From: Caulobacter sp031457805
Lineage (GTDB): Bacteria; Pseudomonadota; Alphaproteobacteria; Caulobacterales; Caulobacteraceae
DNA: 64,000 bases
Direction: 5' to 3'
NCBI RefSeq assembly: GCF_031457805.1
Contig: NZ_JAVDXI010000005.1
Span: forward strand, 186,001 to 250,000
The notes under the pieces were generated by a model that had not been told where the DNA came from, ran no database searches, and worked only from the letters and a program-made list of their open reading frames with translations. The translations under genes and the position numbers were made by a program. Positions 50,809 through 59,163 of this stretch are shown piece after piece. Within the stretch, counting starts at the first letter, position 1. Every line of letters begins with the position of its first letter.

Positions 50809-51276
50809 ATGAAAATCGTCGGCTACTACCGCGTCCCGCCCGCGCCGGGGGTGTTCTTCAGCCCCGCCCAGGAGGAGCGCCTGCTGCTGCTGGGCTGCGA
50901 GCAGGTGTTCAGCGACCGCTGCCTGGCCTCGGGCGTGGTGCGTCCGGGACTGGAGCGCGCCCTTGAAGCCCTTGAAACCGGTGGCGTCCTCGCCGCGCCC
51001 AGCCTGCACGCCTTGGGCGGTGACCTGGTGGCGGTGATGGACGTTGTGCTGAAACTCCGCGCCCGCGATTTGCATCTGGTCGTCCAGCAGCCCGAGATCG
51101 ACACGCGCCAGGACACCGGGTTTTTCGAGGCCATCGCGGCGCTTGCCGCCTTCAACGGCGAACGCGTGATGATCCGCCGGGCTGAAACCGCCTTGGTCGC
51201 CAAAGGCGCCAAGGCGGGCGGGATGAAGGGGCTGAAGGCGGTCGCTCCGGCCCCCTCCTCCGACGACGAAGCCTAG
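50809..51276 (+). CDS. Resolvase-like protein lacking catalytic residues
   Basis: A 155-residue protein whose layout follows the N-terminal domain of serine recombinases: VGYYRV at the start, LLLLGCEQVFSD, RPGLERALEAL, GGVLAAPSLHALGGDLVAVMDVV, IDTRQDTGFFEAIAALAAFNGER. The active serine (YxRVS) is proline here (position 10). The RLDRLGR arginines are replaced by APSLHALGG, and there is no DNA-binding domain. It therefore cannot be an active recombinase. The tail is Lys/Ala-rich. It is convergent with an ABC exporter gene, overlapping by four bases. It may be a domesticated relic; function unknown. Confidence 0.7.
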   Translation: MKIVGYYRVPPAPGVFFSPAQEERLLLLGCEQVFSDRCLASGVVRPGLERALEALETGGVLAAPSLHALGGDLVAVMDVVLKLRARDLHLVVQQPEIDTRQDTGFFEAIAALAAFNGERVMIRRAETALVAKGAKAGGMKGLKAVAPAPSSDDEA

Positions 51277-52034
51277 ACCTTCAGCCGGTACCCCGTGCGG
51301 AAGATCCACCAGACCGCGCCCAGGCACGCGGCCAGGAACACCGCCGTCATGGCGAGACTGATCCCGACGCCGACGTCCGACTGGCCGTAGAAAGCCCAGC
51401 GGAAGCCGCTGATCAGATAGACCACCGGGTTGAACAGGGTGATCTTCTGCCAGACCTCCGGCAGCATCTTGATCGAGTAGAAGCTGCCGCCCAGGAAGGT
51501 CAGCGGCGTGACGATCAGGAGCGGCACGATCTGGAGCTTCTGGAAGTCGTCGGCCCAGACCCCGATGATGAAACCGAACAGGCTGAAGGTGACCGAGGTC
51601 AGCACCAGGAACAGCAGCATCACAAACGGATGGGCGATCTCGAACGGCACGAAGATCCGCGCCGTGGCCAAGATCAAGAGGCCCAGGCAGATCGACTTGG
51701 TCGCCGCCGCCCCGACATAGCCGGCCACGGTCTCGTACCAGGCCACCGGCGCCGACAAGAGCTCGTAGATGGTGCCCGCCCACTTGGGCATGTAGATGCC
51801 GAACGAGGCGTTGGAGATGCTCTCGCTGAGCAGCGACAGCATGATCAGGCCCGGCACAATGAACGCGCCATAGCTGACACCGTCGATGGCCTGCATGCGC
51901 GAGCCGATCGCCGAGCCGAACACCACGAAATAGAGGCTGGTCGACAGCACCGGCGAGATGACGCTCTGGGCCAGGGTGCGGAACCACCGCGCCATCTCGA
52001 ACTTGTAGATGGCCTTGATCGCGTAGAGGTTCAT
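51273..52034 (-). CDS. ABC-2 type transporter permease
   Basis: The 253-residue membrane half of an ABC exporter, with six hydrophobic segments and the ABC-2 signature region LIVTPLTFLGGSFYSIKMLPEVWQKITLFNPVVYLISGFRWAFYG. Its start overlaps the stop of the ATPase gene by four bases, so the two make one complex in the inner membrane. The exported substrate is unknown; the family includes drug, polysaccharide and lipid exporters. Confidence 0.93.
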   Translation of the reverse strand: MNLYAIKAIYKFEMARWFRTLAQSVISPVLSTSLYFVVFGSAIGSRMQAIDGVSYGAFIVPGLIMLSLLSESISNASFGIYMPKWAGTIYELLSAPVAWYETVAGYVGAAATKSICLGLLILATARIFVPFEIAHPFVMLLFLVLTSVTFSLFGFIIGVWADDFQKLQIVPLLIVTPLTFLGGSFYSIKMLPEVWQKITLFNPVVYLISGFRWAFYGQSDVGVGISLAMTAVFLAACLGAVWWIFRTGYRLKV

Positions 52035-52957
52035 TGCGGCGCCCTCACCAGGCTGACGAAGATGTCTTCCAGCGAGCTCTGGTCGGTCTTCAGGTCCTTG
52101 AACTCAATCCCCTGCTCGGAGAGGCGCCGCAACAGATCGGCGATGCCGGTGTCCTCGGCCTGGGCGTCGAAGGTATAGACGAGATCAGCGCCGTCATTGG
52201 TCAGGCTGAGCGAGGCGTCGGCGAGCGTGGCCGGCATGGCGGACAGCGGCTCCCTCAGATGCACGGTCAGCTGCTTCTTGCCCAGCTTGCGCATCAGGAC
52301 CGTCTTGTCCTCGACGAGGATGATCTCACCCTTGTTGATCACCCCGATCCGGTCGGCCATTTCTTCGGCCTCCTCGATGTAGTGGGTGGTCAGGATGATG
52401 GTGACGCCGCTCTCACGCAGCTTGCGCACCATGTCCCACATGTCGCGGCGCAGCTCGACGTCGACGCCGGCGGTGGGCTCGTCCAGGAACAGGATGGTCG
52501 GCTCGTGGCTCAGCGCCTTGGCGATCATCACCCGGCGCTTCATGCCGCCCGACAGCGCCATGATCTTGCTGTCCTTCTTGTCCCACAGGGAAAGGTTGCG
52601 AAGGATCTTCTCGATCAGGGCGTCGTTGCGCGGCTTGCCGAACAGGCCGCGCGAGAAGCTGACCGTGTCCCACACCGTCTCGAAGGCGTCCGTGTGCAGC
52701 TCCTGCGGCACCAGGCCGATCTTGGTGCGGGCGGCGCGATAGTCGCGCACCACGTCGTGGCCGTCGGCCAGGATCACGCCCTGGCTGGGATTGACGATGC
52801 CGCAGATGATGCTGATCAGGGTGGTCTTGCCTGCCCCGTTTGGTCCCAGGAGGGCGAAGATCTCGCCCTGCCGGATATCCAGGTCGATCCGTTTGAGGGC
52901 CTGATGGCCCGACGCATAGGTCTTGGTCAGACCCTGTACTGAAATGATGGACGTCAC
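52031..52957 (-). CDS. ABC transporter ATP-binding protein
   Basis: A 308-residue ATPase with Walker A GPNGAGKTT, signature LSGGMKRRV, Walker B ILFLDEPTAG and the H-loop TTHYIEEAEEMADR. A C-terminal extension (about 225-308) follows, typical of the DrrA/CcmA-like exporter class. The start is GTG 52955-52957 behind AGGGGGA. A longer frame reads back to 53500 through the NfeD gene region and is rejected. It forms an operon with the ABC-2 permease. Confidence 0.94.
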   Translation of the reverse strand: MTSIISVQGLTKTYASGHQALKRIDLDIRQGEIFALLGPNGAGKTTLISIICGIVNPSQGVILADGHDVVRDYRAARTKIGLVPQELHTDAFETVWDTVSFSRGLFGKPRNDALIEKILRNLSLWDKKDSKIMALSGGMKRRVMIAKALSHEPTILFLDEPTAGVDVELRRDMWDMVRKLRESGVTIILTTHYIEEAEEMADRIGVINKGEIILVEDKTVLMRKLGKKQLTVHLREPLSAMPATLADASLSLTNDGADLVYTFDAQAEDTGIADLLRRLSEQGIEFKDLKTDQSSLEDIFVSLVRAPQ

Positions 52958-53082
52958 GCCGTTCCCCCTAGCGCGCGGCGATGCAGCGCCGCGCGGCCCC
53001 TTCTGTCCCGCTGATGCGAGCCTAGATGGTGTCGCGGCGGCCGGATAACAGGGCTGTGCGTCGCAAACTGTCAGCAGCCCAG

Positions 53083-53544
53083 TCAGGTCGGGATCTTGCG
53101 CACCTTCAGGATCGCGCCGTCGACCCCGACAACGACCACTTCCTGACTGATCGCCGGGATCGGCTCGTCGGTCTCGGCCGCCCAGTCCTTGCCGTCGATG
53201 AAGACGCGGCCGCGTCCCTGCTCGAAGGTTGAAAGCACCTGGCCGCGCTGGCCCACGAGGCGCTGCATCGGGTCGTTCAGGTCCGGTCCCGTCGCGTCTA
53301 AAACAGGTCGCAGGAAGCGCTTGGCCAGATAGGTCGAGGCGATCGTCAGAGCGGCGAACAGCCCAAGCTCGATCACAAAGCTCGGATGCAGAAGCTGGGC
53401 GACGGCTCCGACGACAAAGGCGCTGGCGGCTGGCCACAGGAGCCAGCCGGTTCCGGTGGCGACCTCGACGGCCAGGAAGGCGGCGGCCACGGCCAGCCAC
53501 AGCCAGAACGGGTGCAGGGCGTGAAAGCCAGCGATCGCGTCCAT
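53083..53544 (-). CDS. NfeD-family membrane protein
   Basis: A 153-residue protein with two or three N-terminal hydrophobic segments (about 10-85) and a C-terminal OB-fold (LVGQRGQVLSTFEQGRGRVFIDGKDWAAETD, IPAISQEVVVVGVDGAILKVRKI, in order). This is the NfeD partner of SPFH proteins, thought to help organise membrane microdomains. It lies four bases after the SPFH gene stop, in the same operon, as is usual. ATG 53542-53544 follows GGAGAG. Confidence 0.92.
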   Translation of the reverse strand: MDAIAGFHALHPFWLWLAVAAAFLAVEVATGTGWLLWPAASAFVVGAVAQLLHPSFVIELGLFAALTIASTYLAKRFLRPVLDATGPDLNDPMQRLVGQRGQVLSTFEQGRGRVFIDGKDWAAETDEPIPAISQEVVVVGVDGAILKVRKIPT

Positions 53545-53548
53545 TCTG

Positions 53549-54523
53549 CTACTCTCCGCGCTTGCCGCCCGCCGGGGCGCTGGTCGCTCCCCGCGGCGTC
53601 GGCGCGGCCCGCGGCGTGTCTGCGCCCAGCGACTTGATCAGCTCGCCAACCCCGGCGACCGTGCCTGTCAGGCCAGCGAAATCCGCGGGGACGATCACGG
53701 TCTTCTGCTGCGGGCTCTTGGCCAGTTCGGCGAAGGCCTCGACGTACTTCTGCGCCACGAAATAGTTGATCGCGTTGACGTCGCCCTTGGCGATGGCCTC
53801 GGAGACGAAGGCGGTCGCCTTGGCCTCAGCCTCGGCTTCGCGCTCGCGGGCCTCGGCGTCGCGGAACGCGGCTTCGCGGCGACCTTCGGCCTGCAGGATC
53901 GCCGACTGCTTCTGGCCTTCGGCGCGAGCGATCTGGGCCTGCTTCTCGCCCTCGGCCTCGGTGATCACCGCGCGGCGCTCGCGCTCGGCCTTCATCTGGC
54001 GAGCCATGGCGTTGGTGATGTCGGCGGGCGGAGTGAGGTCCTTGATCTCGATCCGCGCGACCTTGACCCCCCAGGGGCCGGTGGCGTGGTCGATCGTCGA
54101 CAGCAGGCGGCTGTTGATCGCGTCGCGCTGGCTGAGCACCTCGTCCAGCTCCATGGCCCCGACCACGGTGCGCAGATTGGTCTGGGCCAGCTGGGTGATG
54201 GCGTACATCAGGTTGTCGACCCGATAGGCGGCCGCCGCCGCGTCCATCACCTGGATGAAGACGATGGCGTCGACCTTCACCGAGACGTTGTCCTTGGTGA
54301 TCACCTCCTGCTGGGGCACGTCCAGGACCTGCTCCATCATGTTGACCTTGCGGCCCACCGTTTCGAAGAACGGCGTGAGGATCGTGATGCCCGGCTTCAG
54401 CGTGCGGGTGTAGCGGCCGAAGCGCTCGACGGTGAACTCGCGCCCCTGCGGCACGATCTTGATCGCGCTGACCAGCAGGACGAAGGCGAAGGCCAGGAAA
54501 ACCAGTACGACGATGCCGCCCAA
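53549..54523 (-). CDS. SPFH/band-7 (paraslipin, QmcA-like) membrane protein
   Basis: A 324-residue stomatin-like protein. It has an N-terminal anchor (about 1-22), an SPFH domain (about 23-190: VPQGREFTVERFGRYTRTLKPG, DNVSVKVDAIVFIQV, ITQLAQTNLRTVVGAMELDEVLSQRD), and an Ala/Glu-rich coiled coil (about 180-250, with AEGEKQAQIARAEGQKQ). A C-terminal helix closes it. The start appears to be TTG 54521-54523 with GGGGAG upstream; no ATG fits. With NfeD it is expected to form large membrane oligomers that scaffold or guard proteases. Confidence 0.93.
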   Translation of the reverse strand: MGGIVVLVFLAFAFVLLVSAIKIVPQGREFTVERFGRYTRTLKPGITILTPFFETVGRKVNMMEQVLDVPQQEVITKDNVSVKVDAIVFIQVMDAAAAAYRVDNLMYAITQLAQTNLRTVVGAMELDEVLSQRDAINSRLLSTIDHATGPWGVKVARIEIKDLTPPADITNAMARQMKAERERRAVITEAEGEKQAQIARAEGQKQSAILQAEGRREAAFRDAEAREREAEAEAKATAFVSEAIAKGDVNAINYFVAQKYVEAFAELAKSPQQKTVIVPADFAGLTGTVAGVGELIKSLGADTPRAAPTPRGATSAPAGGKRGE

Positions 54524-54560
54524 GACGGTCGCTCCCCAACTTGAAGTTGGATGGAGACTA

Positions 54561-54671
54561 GAGGGTGATAGCCGAAAGCGTGAGCGGTTTCGGCGGCCAC
54601 CACGCTCAAAATGTTTGGAATAGAGCCCTTTTGCGCCCTTCGAATGAGTCCATTCGAAGGGAAAAGGCTCT
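54561..54671. repeat. Double-hairpin dispersed repeat, copy C
   Basis: First hairpin: GAGGGTG (54561-54567) with CACGCTC (54601-54607, one mismatch), with inner CCGAAA (54572-54577) / TTTCGG (54588-54593). Second hairpin: AGAGCC (54622-54627) with GGCTCT (54666-54671), with inner CCCTTCGAATG (54636-54646) / CATTCGAAGGG (54651-54661). Its right end overlaps the stop codon of the next gene. It has the same plan as the copies at 19713 and 24351. Confidence 0.8.
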
Positions 54672-55098
54672 AGCGCGCGCCGGTCTCGATCGCCACGGAA
54701 TCTGGCGTCGGCGCGACGCCACGGACCTCGCGCATGGTCTGGGAAAGCTTCAGGGCCAGCGCCTGACCCTTGCGCGCCACCGCCTGCTCGGCCTTGCGGC
54801 TGGCGTCGTCGCAGGTCGGATACTCACTACGGCGCGAGGCGAAGCCGGTGTTGAAACGTTCGCGCATCTGCGCGTCGAAAGCCTGGTCGGCTTGTTCCAC
54901 CTCGGTCAGGCGCACCATCCGCGACCGCCAATGCTGGTCGCTCTCGCCCTGGCAGACCTGACGCAGGGCGTGGCTTTCCCCCAGCGCATAGGCCAGATCC
55001 AACAGGCGCTGGCGATCCTCGGGCGCCCGTTCCTGGGCCAGGACCGGAGCGGCGATCAGGCTCGCCAGGCAGACACCGATGAGAAGCGGACGCGACAT
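54670..55098 (-). CDS. TIGR02301-like secreted protein
   Basis: A 142-residue exported protein. It has a signal peptide (1-22, ending VLA), then RQRLLDLAYALGESHALRQVCQG, SDQHWRSRMVRL and GFASRRSEYPTCDDASRKAEQAVARKGQALALKLS; two conserved cysteines could form a disulfide. The pattern matches the alphaproteobacterial TIGR02301 family, of unknown function. ATG 55096-55098 is used because it gives the signal peptide. The stop codon is partly formed by the end of repeat copy C. Confidence 0.82.
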   Translation of the reverse strand: MSRPLLIGVCLASLIAAPVLAQERAPEDRQRLLDLAYALGESHALRQVCQGESDQHWRSRMVRLTEVEQADQAFDAQMRERFNTGFASRRSEYPTCDDASRKAEQAVARKGQALALKLSQTMREVRGVAPTPDSVAIETGAR

Positions 55099-55278
55099 GC
55101 CTCGGTTATCGCCAACTCCAGCCGCCCTGTCACGACCACGCCTCCCAACGCGCGAACCCATGGACGGTGGCGCTTGGGGACAAGTTTTGCCGCAGTGCGG
55201 AAAAAACCTCGCCAAATAAAGGCCTTGCGATCGCCACGGATCGGGTCTTCCCTGTGGATACTGCAAGGAGGTCTGACC

Positions 55279-55488
55279 ATGACTGAGGTGCATTACGGCG
55301 TGGTGCGCGTTGGCGACCATTGGGCGATCGTCGGTGAGAACCTTCGGTTCGGCGCCTATGAAACGCGAAGCGAGGCCCAGGCGGCCGTCCGGCGCCTGGC
55401 GGAGTATCCGGCGGGCCTTGGCCTGCCGGTGATGTTGCATGAACAGGAAGAGGACTGGGTCTTCCCGGGCCCGACGCTTCTCAGCTAA
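55279..55488 (+). CDS. Small hypothetical protein
   Basis: A 69-residue soluble protein (MTEVHYGVVRVGDHWAIVGENLRFGAYETRSEAQ...). The strand-strand-helix opening, in which GDHWAIVGENLRFGAYETRSEA leads into AVRRLAEYPA, recalls DUF2188-like small folds, but the resemblance is weak. ATG 55279 has an excellent AAGGAGG site; longer frames upstream have none. Its 3' end overlaps the convergent membrane-protein gene by four bases. Confidence 0.7.
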   Translation: MTEVHYGVVRVGDHWAIVGENLRFGAYETRSEAQAAVRRLAEYPAGLGLPVMLHEQEEDWVFPGPTLLS

Positions 55489-56021
55489 GCGGTCTCAACT
55501 TCGTCGGGGCCGTACAGCAGCGGCTTGACGAACCGCCAGACCTGTAAGGTCGATGCGATCGCCCCGACGACGGAGGCGACGACCTGGAACGCTTGCCAGA
55601 CGAAGCTGATCAGCGGGTCTTCGCCCAGCATGGCGACCAGCGGATAGATCAGGTTGCTGACCGCGATCCGGAATTCGGCATAGACGGTGGAGTACTCGAC
55701 CGACGCCCCGGCGATCGCGGCGGTGACCACCACCGCCAGCACCGGCGCCCACAGTAGCGGCAGCACCAGGAGCAGCGCCAGGGCGGTGATCAACGACTTG
55801 GTCGACAGGCCTATGTCCTTGACCACCGTGATTACGACGCCGGCGATCACCGCAAGGCCAAGCAGGGCCAGAGCTATCGGCAGGACGAGGTCGGCGGCCG
55901 CCAGCGGCGTACGCACGCCAAAGACCATCACGGCCATCACCGCCAGCGTACCGACAAAGCCGCCCAGCCACAGCGCTCCGTACTGGCTTAGCCGACGCCT
56001 CAGGTGCTTTCGCGCGATCAT
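55485..56021 (-). CDS. Hypothetical inner-membrane protein
   Basis: A 178-residue protein with a basic N-terminus (MIARKHLRRRLSQYG), four or five hydrophobic segments, and a charged C-terminus (VKPLLYGPDEVETA). ATG 56019-56021 follows GGGGGAGAAGG. No family is recognised. It is divergent from a Crp-type regulator across 112 bases and convergent with a small gene. It could be a target of that regulator, but no operator was seen. Confidence 0.72.
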   Translation of the reverse strand: MIARKHLRRRLSQYGALWLGGFVGTLAVMAVMVFGVRTPLAAADLVLPIALALLGLAVIAGVVITVVKDIGLSTKSLITALALLLVLPLLWAPVLAVVVTAAIAGASVEYSTVYAEFRIAVSNLIYPLVAMLGEDPLISFVWQAFQVVASVVGAIASTLQVWRFVKPLLYGPDEVETA

Positions 56022-56133
56022 CGCCTTCTCCCCCGCGATCAGCGTCAGCCTGCTTCGGAAGAGTCTCGACGTCCACGGGAAACTAAGCCGTGCGTGGCGC
56101 GCTTCTTAGGGACTTAACCGCTGGGAGGTCCCG

Positions 56134-56889
56134 ATGACCGCCATCGCTCGCAACATCCGCGCCGCCGCCGACGGCGAGACGCCGCACTTCACCGCCAACC
56201 GACTGCTGGCGGCCTTGCGCCCCGACGCCCTGGCCGAACTGGCCCCGCACCTTACGCCCGTCGGACTCGCCCTGGACGCCGTGCTGTTCGACTCCGGTGA
56301 CGACGTCGAGACCACCTACCTGCCCTGCGGCCCGACCCAGGTGTCGCTGCTGGTGGTCACCGCCGACGGTCAGGAGATCGAAGCCGCCAGCGTCGGACTG
56401 GAAGGCGCGATCGGCGGCGTCGTCAGCGCCGGCTACAAGCCCGCCTATGGTCGCGCGGTGGTGCGCACGCCGGGCCGGGCCTTCAGCATACCGACCGAAC
56501 GGCTGGAACAGATCAAGACCGGCGTCCCCGCCGTCGCGGACCTCTTCGATCGCTACGCGGACGTGATGATCGCCCAGATGATGCAACTGGTGGCGTGCAA
56601 CGCCCTGCATCCGATCGAGCAGCGTGCGTGCCGCTGGCTGCTGTTCGCCCACGACCGCTCGGGCGACGAGCCGATCCGCCTGACCCAGGAGACCCTGGCC
56701 CAGATGCTGGGCGTGCAGCGCACAACGATCAGCGCGGTGGCGCGGGCTCTACAGGACGCCCGGATCATCCACATCGGCCGGGGCCGGGTGGAGGTTTTGG
56801 ATCGCTCCGCCCTCGAGAAGCGGGCCTGCGAATGCCACGACGCCGTCGAGGCCCACTTCCACCGGCTATTGCCGAAGGTCGAGCTTTAG
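56134..56889 (+). CDS. Crp/Fnr-family transcriptional regulator
   Basis: A 251-residue regulator. A cupin-like cNMP-binding fold (about 25-140) lacks the cAMP-contact Arg-Ser pair (the loop reads VGLEGAIGGVVSAGYKP). A long dimer helix follows (ADVMIAQMMQLVACNALHPIEQRACRWLLFAHD), then the winged helix RLTQETLAQMLGVQRTTISAVARALQDARII. No FNR-type cysteine cluster is evident: the cysteines at the dimer helix and the tail CECHD are separate. This subgroup is common in Caulobacter and Rhizobiales. The ATG follows GGGAGG. The signal is unknown. Confidence 0.9.
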   Translation: MTAIARNIRAAADGETPHFTANRLLAALRPDALAELAPHLTPVGLALDAVLFDSGDDVETTYLPCGPTQVSLLVVTADGQEIEAASVGLEGAIGGVVSAGYKPAYGRAVVRTPGRAFSIPTERLEQIKTGVPAVADLFDRYADVMIAQMMQLVACNALHPIEQRACRWLLFAHDRSGDEPIRLTQETLAQMLGVQRTTISAVARALQDARIIHIGRGRVEVLDRSALEKRACECHDAVEAHFHRLLPKVEL

Positions 56890-57851
56890 GTCCTGAAAGA
56901 CGAGGCCCTGGTCAGCGCCGCCTCGGCCTCGGCCATCAGCCGCGCCACGATCTCGCCAGCCGGCAAGACCTCGCGCACGCCGCCGGCGCTCTGGCCCATG
57001 GCGAAGCACGACTTGTCGGCGTCCAGGCCGTCGATCTGCCCGCCGATGCCGCCCATGGCGCCGTTGCGGATTGAGACCATGGCCTGCTGCGGGAAGGGCT
57101 GGATGTCGGCCGGGCGCGACTCCCAGTCGTCGACATAGGCGTTCTTCTTCACCCGCATCGGTTTGCCCGAGTAGCAGCGGGTGCGAACGGTGTCCTCGTC
57201 CGCCGCCTCGACCACCGCCTGACGGTAGAGATCGCCAGCGTGCGCCTCGTGCGAGGCGATGAACCGCGTTCCCATCCAGACGCCCTGCGCGCCCAACGCC
57301 AGGGCCGCCGCCAGACCCCGTCCGTCATGCAGGCCGCCGGCGGCGACCACCGGGATCTTCACCGCCTCAACCGCCTGGGCCACCAGCGGCAGGGTGCCGA
57401 CGAGGCCCGTATGGCCGCCGCCCTCGCCGCCCTGGCAGATCACCGCGTCGCAGCCGGCCTGCTCGGCCTTGACCGCATGTTTCACCGCCCCGCAGACGAC
57501 CATCACCTTCAGGCCGGCGGCCTTGAGCCGTTCGATGATCGGCAGGGGCACGCCCAGGCCCGCGACGAACGATGAGGCGCCCTCCTCGATAATCACCTCG
57601 ACGCTGGCGGTCAGCGCGTCGGGCGTGGCGGCCAGCAGGTCAACGCCGAACGGCTTGTCGGTCAGGCTTTTGACCTCGCGCATCTGGGCGCGGATGAAGT
57701 CCGGGCTGGTGCCGGCCATGCCCAGCACGCCATAGCCGCCCGCGTTCGAGACCGCCGCCGCCAGGGGCGCGTAGGACACGCCGCCCATCCCGGCCAACAG
57801 GATCGGATGCGCGATATTCAGCAGATCACACAGCGGCGTGCGCAGGCCCAT
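56886..57851 (-). CDS. Nitronate monooxygenase
   Basis: A 321-residue FMN enzyme of the 2-nitropropane dioxygenase family, oxidising toxic nitronates such as propionate-3-nitronate. Features are PILLAGMGGVSYAPLAAAVSNAGGYGVLG, VCGAVKHAVKAEQAGCDAVICQGGEGGGHTG, PVVAAGGLHDGRGLAAALALGAQGVWMGTRF, and the catalytic-histidine region in GGGHTG (in order). ATG 57849-57851 follows GGGGAG. Its 3' end overlaps the convergent Crp-type gene by four bases. Confidence 0.93.
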   Translation of the reverse strand: MGLRTPLCDLLNIAHPILLAGMGGVSYAPLAAAVSNAGGYGVLGMAGTSPDFIRAQMREVKSLTDKPFGVDLLAATPDALTASVEVIIEEGASSFVAGLGVPLPIIERLKAAGLKVMVVCGAVKHAVKAEQAGCDAVICQGGEGGGHTGLVGTLPLVAQAVEAVKIPVVAAGGLHDGRGLAAALALGAQGVWMGTRFIASHEAHAGDLYRQAVVEAADEDTVRTRCYSGKPMRVKKNAYVDDWESRPADIQPFPQQAMVSIRNGAMGGIGGQIDGLDADKSCFAMGQSAGGVREVLPAGEIVARLMAEAEAALTRASSFRT

Positions 57852-57919
57852 GGTCGTTTCTCCCCGTTTATCGGGCGAGGATCAGGGCGTGGCCGCCGCC
57901 TCACAAGCCTGCCGCGAGG

Positions 57920-58573
57920 TCAGTCCCGATCGGGCGCGCCCAGCGGGAAGAAATGCCGATAGGGTCGGCCTTCCTCGACGCAGCGGCTGATCGAGGGCCG
58001 GACCAAGAGGCGCGCCCGATAGGCTCGGACCTTCGGGAACGCCTCGCCGATCGGCCGCACCCAGTCGGCGTAGAAGAGCGACGCCGCCGCCGCGCAGTCC
58101 GCCATCGTGAAATCCTCGCCCGCCGCCCACGGACCCTCGAGATGCTCTTCCAGCCAGGCGTAGGCCTTATCCAGCGCGACCGCCGCCTCGGCCATCGCCT
58201 CCGGACGGCCGCCGTCCGGCCGGAGGGACTCGAACACCGGGACCTGCATCGGCGTCATCACGTAGTTGTCGAAGAACCGATCCAGAAACCGCACCTTGAG
58301 CGCCGCCCTGGGGTCGTCCGGCAGCAGCTTTACGGGCCCCGGGTGAAAGAGCTGCAGGTGCTCGATGATGATGCTGGACTCCACCACCGTGACGCCGTCG
58401 TCGACGACCACCGGAAAGCGTCCCAGCGGCCACAGGGCCTGGCGCTCCTCCATCGCGGCGGGATCCTCGGGGCCCAGCAAGCGATAGCTGAAGGGTATGG
58501 CGTTCTCGTAGAACGCGATCTGCACCTTCTGGCAGTAGGACGAGAACGGATGGGCGTAGAGCGACAAGGTCAC
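57920..58573 (-). CDS. Glutathione S-transferase family protein
   Basis: A 217-residue cytosolic protein. The thioredoxin-like N-domain (TLSLYAHPFSSYCQKVQIAFYENAIPF, Ser-Ser-Tyr-Cys in place of a Cys-x-x-Cys) includes VVVDDGVTVVESSIIIEHL, the glutathione-binding ES pair. An all-helical C-domain follows (WAAGEDFTMADCAAAASLFYADWV). The start is GTG 58571-58573 with GAGG upstream; the longer frame to 58693 runs into the divergent HxlR gene. It is probably controlled by that regulator. Confidence 0.9.
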   Translation of the reverse strand: MTLSLYAHPFSSYCQKVQIAFYENAIPFSYRLLGPEDPAAMEERQALWPLGRFPVVVDDGVTVVESSIIIEHLQLFHPGPVKLLPDDPRAALKVRFLDRFFDNYVMTPMQVPVFESLRPDGGRPEAMAEAAVALDKAYAWLEEHLEGPWAAGEDFTMADCAAAASLFYADWVRPIGEAFPKVRAYRARLLVRPSISRCVEEGRPYRHFFPLGAPDRD

Positions 58574-58599
58574 AGGCGGCCTCAATCTGATTGCACTTT

Positions 58600-58646
58600 G
58601 CAAGCAGTTGCCATCTAGCCATACCAATCCTACATCGCAAGCAGTT
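58600..58646. promoter_or_regulatory. Direct-repeat operator candidate between GST and HxlR genes
   Basis: GCAAGCAGTT occurs at 58600-58609 and again at 58637-58646, 37 bp apart, in the 85-bp divergent spacer. The first copy overlaps TTGC-ACTTT-GCAA (58591-58603). HxlR-family repressors commonly bind paired repeats upstream of their own and a divergent gene. Confidence 0.5.
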
Positions 58647-58658
58647 TTGGATGCGACG

Positions 58659-59156
58659 ATGTCGAACACCCTGCGGTCGGGCTGCCCGATCAACCTGACG
58701 CTGGAAGTGCTGGGCGACCGCTGGAGCCTGATCGTGCTGCGCGACGTGATGTTCGGCGGCCGTCGCCACTATCGCGAGCTCTTGAGCCAGTCGGAGGAAG
58801 GGATCGCCTCGAACGTCTTGGCCGACCGGCTCAAGCGCCTGGTGGCCAATGGACTGCTGTCGCGGGTCGATGACCCCAGCCACAAGCAGAAGGCGGTCTA
58901 CAGCCTGACCGAACCTTCGATCCAGCTGGTGCCGCTGATGGCGCAGATGGGAGCCTGGGGGCGGCGGCATACGCCGACCACGCCGCTCCTGGCGATCCGC
59001 GCCGAGCTTCTTGAGGCGGGCGGGCCCGAGATGTGGGCCGCGTTCATGGACGAGCTGAGAGCGATCCACCTGGGCGCACCGTCGCCGGCCCGGCGCGTGA
59101 GCGTGGAACTGCAGGCCGCTTACGAGCGGGTGCTGGCCGAAACGTCAGCCGGGTGA
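58659..59156 (+). CDS. HxlR-family transcriptional regulator
   Basis: A 165-residue regulator whose HxlR winged-helix (about 8-100) shows SGCPINLTLEVLGDRWSLIVLRDVMFGGRRHYRELL, GIASNVLADRLKRLVANGLLSR and KQKAVYSLTEPS (in order), with an N-terminal cysteine typical of the family. A C-terminal extension (about 105-165) may bind an effector. ATG 58659 is used; upstream in-frame codons cover the operator. It is divergent from the GST gene, its likely target. Confidence 0.92.
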   Translation: MSNTLRSGCPINLTLEVLGDRWSLIVLRDVMFGGRRHYRELLSQSEEGIASNVLADRLKRLVANGLLSRVDDPSHKQKAVYSLTEPSIQLVPLMAQMGAWGRRHTPTTPLLAIRAELLEAGGPEMWAAFMDELRAIHLGAPSPARRVSVELQAAYERVLAETSAG

Positions 59157-59163
59157 GCGGCTT

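Noticed and set aside
52958..53500. N-terminal extension of the ABC ATPase
   Set aside because: It overlaps the NfeD gene in another frame and has low-complexity composition; the GTG at 52957 gives the family-typical start.
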